Source of the DNA: an uncultured bacterium
GTDB lineage: Bacteria; Cyanobacteriota; Vampirovibrionia; Gastranaerophilales; Gastranaerophilaceae
Assembly: GCA_950022695.1 (NCBI GenBank)
Contig: CATLLN010000002.1
Location: 450,520 to 514,519, forward strand
Direction of reading: 5' to 3'
Length of the DNA: 64,000 nt
Shown here piece by piece: positions 9,353-17,397 of this stretch. The position numbers were made by a program, and so were the translations under genes. Numbering within the stretch: the stretch's first letter is position 1; each line of letters begins with the position of its first letter. Under the pieces are notes generated by a model that was not told the origin of the DNA, ran no database searches, and worked only from the letters and a program-made list of their open reading frames with translations.

Positions 9353-9742
9353 ATGAAAAAGATTTTAATTGTCGATGATATACCGGGCTGGGTAAGATTT
9401 CACCAAAACAATCTGGAATACATAAATCCGGAAGGACTTAAAATAGATTCTGCATTCAGCGCAAAAGAAGCCGTAGGAAAAATCGAAGCTTCAATTGATG
9501 AACCTTATGATGTAATATTTACTGACCTGCAAATGGAAAGTGATTTTCTGCCAAAGCTTGCAGGAGAATGGCTTGTTGAACAGATTAAAACATACAGCAA
9601 GTATTATAAAAACTGTAAAACAGTTATAATTTCAGCTTCACCGTCAATAAAACAAATAGCTGAAAAACACAATGTTTTGTATCTTCCAAAGACAGTTGCC
9701 CGCAATACAGGCGCAGAAGTTTATAAAGAATTCATTCAATAA
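9353..9742 (+). CDS. Stand-alone response regulator receiver protein
   Basis: 129 residues from the ATG at 9353 (KKILIVDDIPGWVRF). The acidic pocket (DD at residues 8-9), the phospho-acceptor aspartate (VIFTDLQM), the switch serine (VIISAS) and the conserved lysine (YLPKT) are all present. No output domain follows, so it is a CheY-type single-domain protein. No histidine kinase gene is in this window. A longer reading frame upstream covers the intergenic region but lacks a ribosome binding site. Confidence 0.85.
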   Translation: MKKILIVDDIPGWVRFHQNNLEYINPEGLKIDSAFSAKEAVGKIEASIDEPYDVIFTDLQMESDFLPKLAGEWLVEQIKTYSKYYKNCKTVIISASPSIKQIAEKHNVLYLPKTVARNTGAEVYKEFIQ

Positions 9743-9754
9743 AAAGGAGTAATT

Positions 9755-11005
9755 ATGCCGATAGATTTTAATCCTCATTTTATATTTAACACAAACCGCA
9801 ATATACAGCCAAAAGCTGTACAAAATCAGGTTTATGCTGCAAACAGAGAAATCAAAGAAGATACTTTTACAAAAAGTATTTCATTTAAAAATAATAAAAT
9901 TGATTCAAATTATGACGGAATAAAAATTGATAAAAAATCTTTCGGAACAATCAAAAAAACAGGTGAAGAAGCTCATCTTTACACAATTACAAATAAAAAC
10001 GGGGCAAGCGTGAATTTATCAACATTTGGTGCGACAATTACATCAATTAAAGTTCCTGATAAAGATGGGAAATTAAAAGACGTCACACAGGGTTACGATA
10101 ATGTAACTCCTTATGAGGAGTCTCCTGTAGGTCATGCCGGCGGTACAATCGGGCCTTATGCAAATAAAATCAGTGACGGAAAATTTACAATCAATGATAA
10201 GGAATATTCATTAGAATGTAACAAAGACAACGGTAAGACTCATTCTCACGGTGGTTCAGAAGGGTTTGACGTGAGAAACTGGCAGGCAAATGTTTTACCT
10301 GACGGAATCGAGTTTACTTACACTAAAAAAGATATGGAAAGCGGATATCCCGGAAACGTAACAGCAAAAGTGACTTACAAATTTGATAATGATAATAACT
10401 TACACATTAAATATCATGCGGAATCTGATGCGGATACAATTATAAATATGACAAACCACACATATTTCAACCTTGACGGAGCGGAAAACGCACAGGAAAA
10501 TTCGGTGCTTGAACATACCGTAACCCTTCCAAATTCTTCAAATATAACTAAAAACAGCGAAATAGCAGTTCCGACAGGTGAAATTATTCCTGTAGAAAGA
10601 ACTCCGTTTGACTTTAGAAAAGCACAAAAAATCAAAGATGTTATAAATTCTGAATCCGACCAGCTCAAAATCGGTTCGGGATTTGACCAAAACTATTGTA
10701 TAGACAACTATGACGGCAAAACTTTAATTGATGTTGCAAATGTAGTTTCTGATAAGACAGGAATCAAATTGAAAGTTTCAACAAATTTACCGGGATTTCA
10801 GTTCTATACAGCAAACCATCTTGGAAAATCAGCACAGCCAAACGGAAAACACGGACTTCGCTATGAAAAACGTTCAGGTTTCTGTGTAGAACCTCAATTC
10901 TACCCGAATGCCATAAACACAGAAAACTTCACTGAAAAAGGAATTTTGAAGAAAGGCGAAAGTTATGACAGAGAAATCGTTTATTCATTTTCTACCGCAG
11001 ATTAA
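9755..11005 (+). CDS. galM: Aldose 1-epimerase (mutarotase) with N-terminal extension
   Basis: 416 residues, about 70-80 longer than usual. The galactose-mutarotase fold begins near residue 65. It shows VNLSTFGATITSIKVPDKDG, the HAGGTIGPYANKI loop, the catalytic His regions (KTHSHGGSEGFD, MTNHTYFNLDG) and the catalytic Glu region CVEPQFYPNAIN. It interconverts alpha and beta anomers of aldoses. The extension (FNPHFIFNTNRNIQ, then KSISFKNNK) resembles the short N-terminal signature found on several other proteins here. RBS is AAAGGAG; the gene lies 12 nt after the receiver gene, so they may be co-transcribed. Confidence 0.9.
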   Translation: MPIDFNPHFIFNTNRNIQPKAVQNQVYAANREIKEDTFTKSISFKNNKIDSNYDGIKIDKKSFGTIKKTGEEAHLYTITNKNGASVNLSTFGATITSIKVPDKDGKLKDVTQGYDNVTPYEESPVGHAGGTIGPYANKISDGKFTINDKEYSLECNKDNGKTHSHGGSEGFDVRNWQANVLPDGIEFTYTKKDMESGYPGNVTAKVTYKFDNDNNLHIKYHAESDADTIINMTNHTYFNLDGAENAQENSVLEHTVTLPNSSNITKNSEIAVPTGEIIPVERTPFDFRKAQKIKDVINSESDQLKIGSGFDQNYCIDNYDGKTLIDVANVVSDKTGIKLKVSTNLPGFQFYTANHLGKSAQPNGKHGLRYEKRSGFCVEPQFYPNAINTENFTEKGILKKGESYDREIVYSFSTAD

Positions 11006-11059
11006 CATCTTGCCTTATCTAAAACGTTAAATTATAATTCAAATTGAAAGGTATAAATT

Positions 11060-11620
11060 ATGATTAAAAAAGCTTTATTTGGAATTATTGCTATATTTGT
11101 TACATTTTTAGGTTTGTCAGCATTTGCATCAACTCCAACAAATGCGACTTTTCCGCACTGGCAAAAATCGCCGATTACTGTTTATATACCAAAAGATGAA
11201 AAATCAGCTTCAATGCGTCATGCATTTTCAAAATGGCAAGGCGAAAGCGGCGGCAATTTGAGATTTAATTTTGTTGAAAAAGGACCTGCAGATATTGATG
11301 TTGTGTTTACCGATCAAGTCAGTGGAAATGACGGTCCGATTGGTTCATACAGCGTAAGTATCAACGGAATGAGAATTACTAAAGGTGAAATAAGAATTTT
11401 AACAAAAGGTCAAAAAGCAAAAAAATATTCTAACAACCTTACTTACACAGTAATGCTCCATGAAATCGGTCATGTTTTAGGTATGCAAGATGAGCCTCGC
11501 AAACCAACAAGTATAATGTACATGCCTGTTACAGAGAAACAGGATATTCAAAAATTTGACGTTAAAAAATTATATAAAGTTAACGGTTGGTCATTTGCAC
11601 AAAGAAATTTTAATAACTAA
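11060..11620 (+). CDS. Secreted matrixin-like zinc metalloprotease (HExxHxxGxxD)
   Basis: 186 residues with a signal peptide ending near AFAS (residue 24). H134, E135 and H138 form the zinc motif HEIGHVLGMQD. The expected third ligand is aspartate D144 instead of histidine. SIMYMP at 151-156 supplies the Met-turn. The layout matches small metzincin peptidases related to M10. RBS is GAAAGG. It is one of three paralogues within 3.5 kb; the other two are on the opposite strand at 13.4-14.4 kb. The substrate is unknown, possibly secreted or cell-wall proteins. Confidence 0.82.
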   Translation: MIKKALFGIIAIFVTFLGLSAFASTPTNATFPHWQKSPITVYIPKDEKSASMRHAFSKWQGESGGNLRFNFVEKGPADIDVVFTDQVSGNDGPIGSYSVSINGMRITKGEIRILTKGQKAKKYSNNLTYTVMLHEIGHVLGMQDEPRKPTSIMYMPVTEKQDIQKFDVKKLYKVNGWSFAQRNFNN

Positions 11621-11626
11621 GCTACC

Positions 11627-11848
11627 TTACTCGGTATCTTTATATATTGCTTCAAACGGAATATTGAGCACTTTCATTATTGCAATAATATTTGTTATTT
11701 TTGCGTTGGATTCTCCACGCTCAATTCTGCCGAGGTTTCTAACATTCATAGAAATTTTCTCAGCCAAAGCTTCTTGAGATAACCGTGCACGATTGCGTTC
11801 TGCACAGATATTTCTTCCAATTTCCATAAGTATTTCTTTTTCATTCAT
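11627..11848 (-). CDS. XRE-family helix-turn-helix regulator
   Basis: 73 residues, almost wholly one Cro/CI-type HTH (RLSQEALAEKISMNVRNLGRIERGE). It lies two bases downstream of another XRE gene and is probably co-transcribed with it. It ends 6 nt from the convergent protease gene. It has no separate ligand-binding domain. Its targets are unknown, but the palindromic intergenic sites nearby are candidates. Confidence 0.85.
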   Translation of the reverse strand: MNEKEILMEIGRNICAERNRARLSQEALAEKISMNVRNLGRIERGESNAKITNIIAIMKVLNIPFEAIYKDTE

Positions 11849-11850
11849 AA

Positions 11851-12084
11851 CTAAAAATCAAATAAGTCCACTAGTTTTATATTAAAGGCTTTTGCTAATC
11901 TTTTCGCTGTTGAGATTGTTGTATCAGTTATTCCACGTTCGATTGCACTCAAATAGCTGGGTGATATGTTCACTTTAAATGCAAGTTCTTCTTGAGTGAA
12001 ATTTGCTTCTTTACGAAGAAATACAATTCTTTCACCAAACTTTCTTGTTAATATTTTATCATATTTAAAAGCTCTTTTACCCAT
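11851..12084 (-). CDS. XRE-family helix-turn-helix regulator, paralogue of 12191-12427
   Basis: 77 residues with a full Cro/CI HTH (FTQEELAFKVNISPSYLSAIE). The start MGKRAFKYDKIL and most of the HTH are shared with the gene at 12191. This marks a tandem duplication with divergence, chiefly in the recognition helix flanks and C-terminus. A 106-bp spacer containing TACCCGAT separates the two copies. Confidence 0.87.
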   Translation of the reverse strand: MGKRAFKYDKILTRKFGERIVFLRKEANFTQEELAFKVNISPSYLSAIERGITDTTISTAKRLAKAFNIKLVDLFDF

Positions 12085-12190
12085 TAAGGTAATCGTATAT
12101 GATTAATATAAAAATTTTAAATTACCCGATAGTAGAAATTGGTGTAAACTCCAAGTATATGTTAAAATTTGTAAATTTTTTAAATTTTCT

Positions 12191-12427
12191 TTAATCATAT
12201 ATAAATAATTCTTGCATATCTACGTCAAGTGCTTTTGCTATACGTTTTGCAGTAGAAATCGTAGAGTCTGATATACCCCTCTCAATCGCACTTAAATAAC
12301 TAGTAGATATCCCTATTTGAAAAGCCATTTCATCTTGATTCAAATTTTTGTCTTTCCGTAATAGTGCGATTTTCTGACCAAATTTTTTACATAAAATTTT
12401 ATCATATTTATATGCTTTTTTGCCCAT
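12191..12427 (-). CDS. XRE-family helix-turn-helix regulator, paralogue of 11851-12084
   Basis: 78 residues; HTH visible as LNQDEMAFQIGISTSYLSAIE. It is divergent from the small secreted-protein operon beginning at 12537. The shared intergenic region holds ATCGGGTA overlapping the promoter of that operon. The inverted form TACCCGAT sits downstream at 12123-12130, before the paralogue. Autoregulation and control of the 12537 operon are the simplest reading; this is inference. Confidence 0.87.
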   Translation of the reverse strand: MGKKAYKYDKILCKKFGQKIALLRKDKNLNQDEMAFQIGISTSYLSAIERGISDSTISTAKRIAKALDVDMQELFIYD

Positions 12428-12448
12428 TTATCAATTGTAGATTATTGT

Positions 12449-12477
12449 TTGACAAATATAAAACAATCGGGTAGTAT
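12449..12477 (+). promoter_or_regulatory. Promoter for the TRL-like operon with overlapping operator candidate
   Basis: TTGACA (12449-12454), 17-bp spacer, TAGTAT (12472-12477). ATCGGGTA at 12466-12473 overlaps the -10 and recurs inverted as TACCCGAT at 12123-12130 beside the paralogous regulator gene. That placement suits repression by one of the XRE proteins. Confidence 0.6.
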
Positions 12478-12536
12478 TTTTAGTATGCAAACTCAATAAT
12501 ACTAAGAGATTACAAAAAGAATTTAGGAGGGTAACA

Positions 12537-12851
12537 ATGAAAAAGATTTTATTTAGTTTAGTAGTTTTAGGTATGGGATGTGGAGCGTTCGCGGATGATT
12601 TATTTGCGCCGCACGGGGTATTATACGGAGAGACTGTTGCACCGTATTCTACTTACTTTGATTCATCTGTAGCACCGCGCAAGTCAGGCGAAGCAACATG
12701 TAAAAACTACTTTTTGCTCGTTGCAAAAGGTAATTGCAGTATTCAAGATGCAATGCGGGACGGCGATATCACTAAAATTCAATCTATAGACAGAAAAAAC
12801 AAAAACATCCTGTTCTACCAAAAATCAACAATCGTTGTTCACGGTGAATAA
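12537..12851 (+). CDS. Small secreted TRL-like family protein
   Basis: 104 residues with signal peptide (KKILFSLVVLGMGCGAFA). The mature part follows the TRL-like pattern: GVLYGETVAPYS at the start, then CSIQDAMRDGDITKIQSID and a C-terminal STIVVHGE. These are small periplasmic or lipoprotein-like proteins of unknown role that often occur in multi-copy sets. The RBS AGGAGGG is strong. It is followed after two bases by another secreted-protein gene. Confidence 0.7.
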   Translation: MKKILFSLVVLGMGCGAFADDLFAPHGVLYGETVAPYSTYFDSSVAPRKSGEATCKNYFLLVAKGNCSIQDAMRDGDITKIQSIDRKNKNILFYQKSTIVVHGE

Positions 12852-12853
12852 GG

Positions 12854-13333
12854 ATGAAAAAAGTTTTTTCTTTATTGGCAGCCCTAATAATAGGGCTGCT
12901 TCCCTTAAACGCTATTGCTGAATCTATTCCGCTTGCGCTGCGTATCACCGAAACTGTAGATTCTGAAACTCTTGACCCGAAAACAGGTATTAATGCTGAA
13001 ATTGTGTCAGATGTTATTGTTAATGGAGAAACTCTTTTTAAAAAGGGTTCTTATGCAAAGCTATATACAAAAAACGTTACAAAGCGTGCACGTATGGGTA
13101 AAGGCGGATATATTGAAGCGCGAAAAGGGATTATAACAGACATAAACGGAAATGAACATCTTGTTACAACAAGGTTAAAGGTTCAAGGGCTGGATAAAGA
13201 TTGGGTTATTCCGACTGTGACGTTTTGTGCTATTACAATAATCCTTAGTCCCGTTAGTCTTGTTGGCCTTAAAAAAGGATATTCTGCCGTAATCGAAGAA
13301 GGGACTACTGTCGATGCAGTGTTGGAGAGGTAA
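12854..13333 (+). CDS. Secreted hypothetical protein
   Basis: 159 residues with a signal peptide ending near NAIAES. The rest is strand-rich (NAEIVSDVIVNGETLFKKGSY, then KARKGIITD-like turns), with a hydrophobic C-terminal segment (FCAITIILSPVSLVGL) that may be a membrane anchor. It forms an operon with the TRL-like gene two bases upstream. I cannot assign a family. A GC-rich imperfect hairpin at 13331-13355 may end the transcript. Confidence 0.65.
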   Translation: MKKVFSLLAALIIGLLPLNAIAESIPLALRITETVDSETLDPKTGINAEIVSDVIVNGETLFKKGSYAKLYTKNVTKRARMGKGGYIEARKGIITDINGNEHLVTTRLKVQGLDKDWVIPTVTFCAITIILSPVSLVGLKKGYSAVIEEGTTVDAVLER

Positions 13334-13352
13334 CCCCAGCCACAGCGGGGAG

Positions 13353-13889
13353 TTATTTCCAGCCGTAAATCCTGCCAAGAGTATTTAAATCACCTTTTGT
13401 AATGGCTTGATTTCGACTGATTGCTGTCGGGTACATTATACTCGCGGTATCTGCTGAGTGTTTTAACCCGATAGCATGCCCGATTTCGTGTATCATAACC
13501 CTGAAAATTCTATCCTTTGGCATAAGTCTGCCGGCTGAACCCGGTACATGGTCTGCAATATCTATTTGCGCGTACTTCATTTCACCAGTATAAACATCCT
13601 GTTGGAAATGGGTTACGCCAATCGCCTGTTCCAAACCCGCCATTGATGCATCTTTTACAAAAACAACCTTAATCTGCGCATCATTCGGATTCGATACATA
13701 CTTAAATACAATTTTGTTATTCGTTACAACAGACCACTTCGCAAAAGCCTGTTTCATCAACTCTTTCTTTGAATTCGGCTCAATATAAGTTTTGATTGAC
13801 TTAGGATTTGCCCAGCCGCCGGCAGCCATAACCGCTTCTCCTAATAAAAATACCAAAATAAATACAAATACTGTTAAAAATTTTTTCAT
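13353..13889 (-). CDS. Secreted matrixin-like zinc metalloprotease (HExxHxxGxxH)
   Basis: 178 residues with a signal peptide (FVFILVFLLGEAVMA). H134, H138 and H144 in HEIGHAIGLKH give the canonical metzincin zinc site, with SIMYP as Met-turn. KWSVVTNNKIVFKYV is the upstream strand-helix typical of matrixins. There is no obvious pro-peptide cysteine switch; the mature chain starts almost at once with the catalytic domain. It lies 4 nt downstream of the paralogue at 13894 and is probably co-transcribed. Confidence 0.87.
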   Translation of the reverse strand: MKKFLTVFVFILVFLLGEAVMAAGGWANPKSIKTYIEPNSKKELMKQAFAKWSVVTNNKIVFKYVSNPNDAQIKVVFVKDASMAGLEQAIGVTHFQQDVYTGEMKYAQIDIADHVPGSAGRLMPKDRIFRVMIHEIGHAIGLKHSADTASIMYPTAISRNQAITKGDLNTLGRIYGWK

Positions 13890-13893
13890 ATTA

Positions 13894-14427
13894 TTACCAC
13901 CCGTATATTTTTGCTAAATTTCTTAAATCCGATTTAAGGATTTCCTGTCTGTCATCTTCTGTCGGATACATTATGCTGAGCGGATCAGCGGAATGCTCGT
14001 TAATCCCTATCGCATGCCCGATTTCATGAAGCATTACCGTATAAACAGCGTCTTTTCCCAGCTGATAACCGCTTGAGGTTTTTTCGGCAATATAAATAGT
14101 TGCCCGTAACATTCCACCAGCTGAGGTAAATGACGATTTTGTCAAACCAATTTCTCTTTCGGCATTTGGTACAACATTTACAAATTGCACCACAACCTGC
14201 GCCATTTTAGGAGAATCCACATACCGAAAAATTATTTTATTATTCGTAAGCCTTGACCACTCGGCAAAAGCATGTTTCATCATAATTGTTCTTTTATGAT
14301 TTTGCGGAATATATGTCTTAATCTTTGTCGGATACTGCCATCTTCTGTTTACTGTTTTAGCCGAAACAGTACAAAATGTTCCGAAAAACACCAGAATCAA
14401 ACATATTATAGTAACTATTCTCTTCAC
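13894..14427 (-). CDS. Secreted matrixin-like zinc metalloprotease with altered third-ligand position
   Basis: 177 residues from the GTG at 14427, which has AGAAAGG upstream; a further GTG at 14451 has none. Signal peptide VTIICLILVFFGTFCTVSA. The zinc motif is HEIGHAIGINEH: the normal third-ligand place holds glutamate (E144) and the histidine is one residue later. SIMYP Met-turn follows. Otherwise it is close to its neighbour at 13353 (PTKIKTYIPQN, EWSRLTNNKIIFRYV). The catalytic core seems intact, but zinc binding may use the Glu or a shifted His. Confidence 0.84.
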   Translation of the reverse strand: MKRIVTIICLILVFFGTFCTVSAKTVNRRWQYPTKIKTYIPQNHKRTIMMKHAFAEWSRLTNNKIIFRYVDSPKMAQVVVQFVNVVPNAEREIGLTKSSFTSAGGMLRATIYIAEKTSSGYQLGKDAVYTVMLHEIGHAIGINEHSADPLSIMYPTEDDRQEILKSDLRNLAKIYGW

Positions 14428-14524
14428 AAAAATGCCTTTCTCTCGTGACACACATTTTATATATCGGCGTTTTAGAAAAAAATATTTAAAAATTTCCGCA
14501 TATCTTATAAAAACTTTACAATCT

Positions 14525-14554
14525 TTGATAAACCCGGCAGGTGTGAACTATAAT
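14525..14554 (+). promoter_or_regulatory. Promoter of the helicase gene, apparently leaderless
   Basis: TTGATA (14525-14530), 18-bp spacer, TATAAT (14549-14554). The ATG at 14564 begins 10 nt after the -10 box, so the transcript would start 2-3 nt before it or at it. There is no Shine-Dalgarno. Confidence 0.7.
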
Positions 14555-14563
14555 AAAATTGGG

Positions 14564-16567
14564 ATGGCAGAAGAGATTATCACAACACAAAACTCAAAAC
14601 CGGCACGTAAAAAATACGTGCTAAAAAAACGTGATGCAGTTAAAACCGATTACAAAGTAAACTACGAAGCAGACTTAAATCAGGCACAATTAGATGCTGT
14701 AACATCAAAAGAAGGTGCATATCTTGTTATCGCAGGCGCAGGGTCAGGGAAAACAAAAACTCTTACATACCGTGTTGCAAGACTTATTGAAGACGGTATA
14801 AAACCAGAAAATATTCTACTTCTAACCTTCACCAAAAAAGCCGCAGCAGAAATGCTTTCGCGCGCGACACTTGTACTTGATGACAGGTGTGAAAAAGTTG
14901 CAGGCGGTACGTTCCACTCTTTTGCAAATATTATCCTGCGCAAATATTCTAAACTTTTGAAATTAAAAAATAATTTCACAATCCTTGATAAAACAGACTG
15001 TGAAGATATTATTAACCATATAACAGGGCAGATGTTCCCGAAAAAAGAAAAAAGATTCCCTAAAAAAAGCACCATTCTGGAAATCTATTCAAAAAGCGTA
15101 AACAAAGAAACCCCGACAAAACAAATTATTGAAGAAGAATTTCCGCAATTTACGCACTGCGAAGATAAAATTATCGAAATCCACAAAGCCTATGTCGGCT
15201 ACAAACGCGAAAACTCTGTTCTGGACTATGATGATTTACTTTTATACATAAAACTTTTATTAGAAAATAATGAAAATTTGCGCAAAAACCTTTCAAACCA
15301 ATATCAGTACATAATGGTTGATGAATATCAGGACACAAATACACTTCAGGCTGATGTGATTAAGCTTCTTGCCTCTGAGCACAACAACATTATGGCTGTC
15401 GGAGATGACGCGCAAAGCATATACTCTTTCCGCGGGGCAAATTTCAGAAACATCCTTGATTTTCCGAAACTTTTTGAAAACACAAAAATCATAAAACTTG
15501 AACAAAATTACCGCAGTACACAAAATATTCTAAAGCTTACAAATACCATAATTTCAAAAGCCAAAGAAAAATACGCAAAAACTTTGTTTTCAGAAATCCA
15601 ATCACCAATTGTACCGGCGTTAATTTGTGCGAAAAACACCCAGATGGAAGCCGATTTTATCTGCCAGAGAATTTTAGAGTTGCTGGATGAAGATGTAAGT
15701 TTATCCGACATTTGTGTTCTAACACGTAACGCACGAATGTCATACTCCTTAGAAATAGAACTTTCAAAACGTGCAATTCCGTTCCAAAAATTCGGCGGTC
15801 CGAAATTTATGGAAACTGCACATATTAAAGATGTTGTAGCACATTTAAGAGTAATAATTAATCCTGATGATATAATCAGTTTAACAAGAATACTTCTGCT
15901 TTTAAAAGGTGTAGGCTCATCTACGGTTAATACTGTAATTCCTGTTATAAAAGGTCAGCTGAATCCTGATATTAAGCTTCTGCCGTCTAAAAAAGTTGAC
16001 AGCATTGTACCAATGTTGAAAACACTGGATAAATTAAGCTATCAAATTGCAGCCAAAAAACCGTCTGAAATTGTAGACGAAATCATAGCTTACTACAGAC
16101 CGATTTTGAAAGATAAGTATGATGATTTCACCAAACGCGAAAAGGATTTAGACCATCTTCAATACCTTTCAGGGCAATATTCAAACCTTGAAGACTTCAT
16201 AAGCGATATGGCACTGGAGCCGCCGGATTCAAGTGTTGAAGGGATGTATAAAAATAATTCAGATGATGAAGCGCTTACAATTTCAACAATTCACTCTGCA
16301 AAAGGGCTTGAATGGGACAGTGTTTTTATAATCGGCGCTGTAGACGGAAGATTTCCGAGCGCATACTCGTTTAATTCAGAAGAAGAAATGGATGAAGAAC
16401 TTCGCCTGATGTACGTTGCAACAACAAGAGCAAAAAACAATTTATACATAACATATCCAGTTGATATGTATGATTACTCAATGAATATGATACTTTCAAA
16501 ACCTTCAAGATTTTTAAACGAAATCCCTGACGAAGTTCTGGAACTCTGGGACATAACAGAGGAGTAG
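14564..16567 (+). CDS. UvrD/PcrA-family ATP-dependent DNA helicase
   Basis: 667 residues from the ATG at 14564. SF1A helicase motifs appear in order: Q-motif LNQAQLDAV, Walker A AGAGSGKT (57-64), VDEYQDTN, GDDAQSIYSFRGA, QNYRSTQNIL, ISTIHSAKGLEWDSVF and LMYVATTRAKNNLYI. Expected to unwind DNA 3'-5' in repair or replication. It is somewhat shorter than typical UvrD/PcrA (about 720). Codons upstream of the ATG in frame look non-coding, and a good promoter sits inside them, which decides the start. RNase HI follows 60 nt later. Confidence 0.9.
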   Translation: MAEEIITTQNSKPARKKYVLKKRDAVKTDYKVNYEADLNQAQLDAVTSKEGAYLVIAGAGSGKTKTLTYRVARLIEDGIKPENILLLTFTKKAAAEMLSRATLVLDDRCEKVAGGTFHSFANIILRKYSKLLKLKNNFTILDKTDCEDIINHITGQMFPKKEKRFPKKSTILEIYSKSVNKETPTKQIIEEEFPQFTHCEDKIIEIHKAYVGYKRENSVLDYDDLLLYIKLLLENNENLRKNLSNQYQYIMVDEYQDTNTLQADVIKLLASEHNNIMAVGDDAQSIYSFRGANFRNILDFPKLFENTKIIKLEQNYRSTQNILKLTNTIISKAKEKYAKTLFSEIQSPIVPALICAKNTQMEADFICQRILELLDEDVSLSDICVLTRNARMSYSLEIELSKRAIPFQKFGGPKFMETAHIKDVVAHLRVIINPDDIISLTRILLLLKGVGSSTVNTVIPVIKGQLNPDIKLLPSKKVDSIVPMLKTLDKLSYQIAAKKPSEIVDEIIAYYRPILKDKYDDFTKREKDLDHLQYLSGQYSNLEDFISDMALEPPDSSVEGMYKNNSDDEALTISTIHSAKGLEWDSVFIIGAVDGRFPSAYSFNSEEEMDEELRLMYVATTRAKNNLYITYPVDMYDYSMNMILSKPSRFLNEIPDEVLELWDITEE

Positions 16568-16627
16568 GGGTAAATAATACCCGCACACTCTGTGAGAGGT
16601 GTAGAAAGGAAACAAAAAGGAGAACAA

Positions 16628-17104
16628 ATGATAATTAAAATATATACAGACGGTGCTTGCAGCGGAAACCCGGGTAAAGGAGGGTACGGCACAATTCTTA
16701 TCGCACAAGACGATAACGGCAAAATCCACAGAAAAGAATTAACAGAAGGATTCAAACTTACAACAAATAACAGAATGGAACTTTTGGCAGCAATTATTGG
16801 ACTTGAAGCACTTAAAAAACCGTGTGATGTTGAATTAACATCAGATTCTAAATACCTTGTTGATGCGTTTAACCAAAACTGGATTGATGGTTGGCAAAAA
16901 CGCGGCTGGAAAAGCTCAAACAAACAACCTGTAAAAAATCAAGATTTATGGCAAAGACTTTTAAAAGCAAAAGAACCGCATAATGTTAAATTTATTTGGA
17001 TAAAAGGTCATGCCGGCCACGAATTCAATGAGCGTTGCGACCAGATGGCAGTAACATCAGCCAACAGCGATAATCTCCTTGATGACACCGGCTTCATTCA
17101 GTAA
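16628..17104 (+). CDS. rnhA: Ribonuclease HI
   Basis: 158 residues from the ATG at 16628, preceded by AAAAGGAG. It degrades the RNA strand of RNA-DNA hybrids. Active-site motifs: IYTDGACSGNPGKGGYG (first Asp), NNRMELLAAI (Glu), LTSDSKYLV (second Asp), and the C-terminal Asp in ERCDQMA. The basic handle region WQKRGWKSSNKQPVKNQDLW is present, as in the E. coli-type enzyme. It may be co-transcribed with the upstream helicase. Confidence 0.95.
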   Translation: MIIKIYTDGACSGNPGKGGYGTILIAQDDNGKIHRKELTEGFKLTTNNRMELLAAIIGLEALKKPCDVELTSDSKYLVDAFNQNWIDGWQKRGWKSSNKQPVKNQDLWQRLLKAKEPHNVKFIWIKGHAGHEFNERCDQMAVTSANSDNLLDDTGFIQ

Positions 17105-17108
17105 GTAA

Positions 17109-17327
17109 CTAATCAAAATCAACAAGTTCCTTCATTGAAACCTCAAGGGCATTTGATAACTTTAATAAAGTTTTCAGTCCGGGTTTATTAATATTTACTT
17201 CAATTTTACCAAGATAATCTAAACTTATACCGCACTTTTCTGCAAGTTTTTCTTGTGTTAAGTGCATTTTTTCACGTAAAAATTTTACTCTAATCCCCAG
17301 TTTTTTGTAAAATTCATATTCATCCAT
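17109..17327 (-). CDS. XRE-family helix-turn-helix regulator beside a prepilin gene
   Basis: 72 residues with one Cro/CI HTH (LTQEKLAEKCGISLDYLGKIE). It is divergent from the prepilin gene at 17398 across 70 bp containing a perfect 14-bp inverted repeat. Its ATG directly abuts the -35 box of the prepilin promoter. A second regulator/prepilin pair with the same geometry occurs at 19128/19443. Confidence 0.87.
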   Translation of the reverse strand: MDEYEFYKKLGIRVKFLREKMHLTQEKLAEKCGISLDYLGKIEVNINKPGLKTLLKLSNALEVSMKELVDFD

Positions 17328-17387
17328 TTGACAATTTTACTGGAAATGGTAACATAATCTTACTGGCTTATATCCAGTAAGATTATG
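17328..17387 (+). promoter_or_regulatory. Prepilin promoter with palindromic operator
   Basis: TTGACA at 17328-17333. CATAATCTTACTGG (17353-17366) and CCAGTAAGATTATG (17374-17387) form a perfect 14-bp inverted repeat with a 7-bp spacer. A third half-site, TTACTGG, lies at 17337-17343. The probable -10 (TAACAT at 17350 or CATAAT at 17353) falls at the edge of the palindrome, so a bound XRE dimer would block it. Confidence 0.7.
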
Positions 17388-17397
17388 GAGAATTTAT

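Noticed and set aside
14432-14563. N-terminal 44-codon extension of the UvrD-like helicase
   Set aside because: It contains a good promoter, is rich in unusual codons and overlaps the divergent protease gene's start; the ATG at 14564 begins the recognisable protein.
16371-16923. Minus-strand open frames opposite the helicase end and RNase HI
   Set aside because: They are antisense to well-supported genes, have no start signals and show no protein-like conservation.
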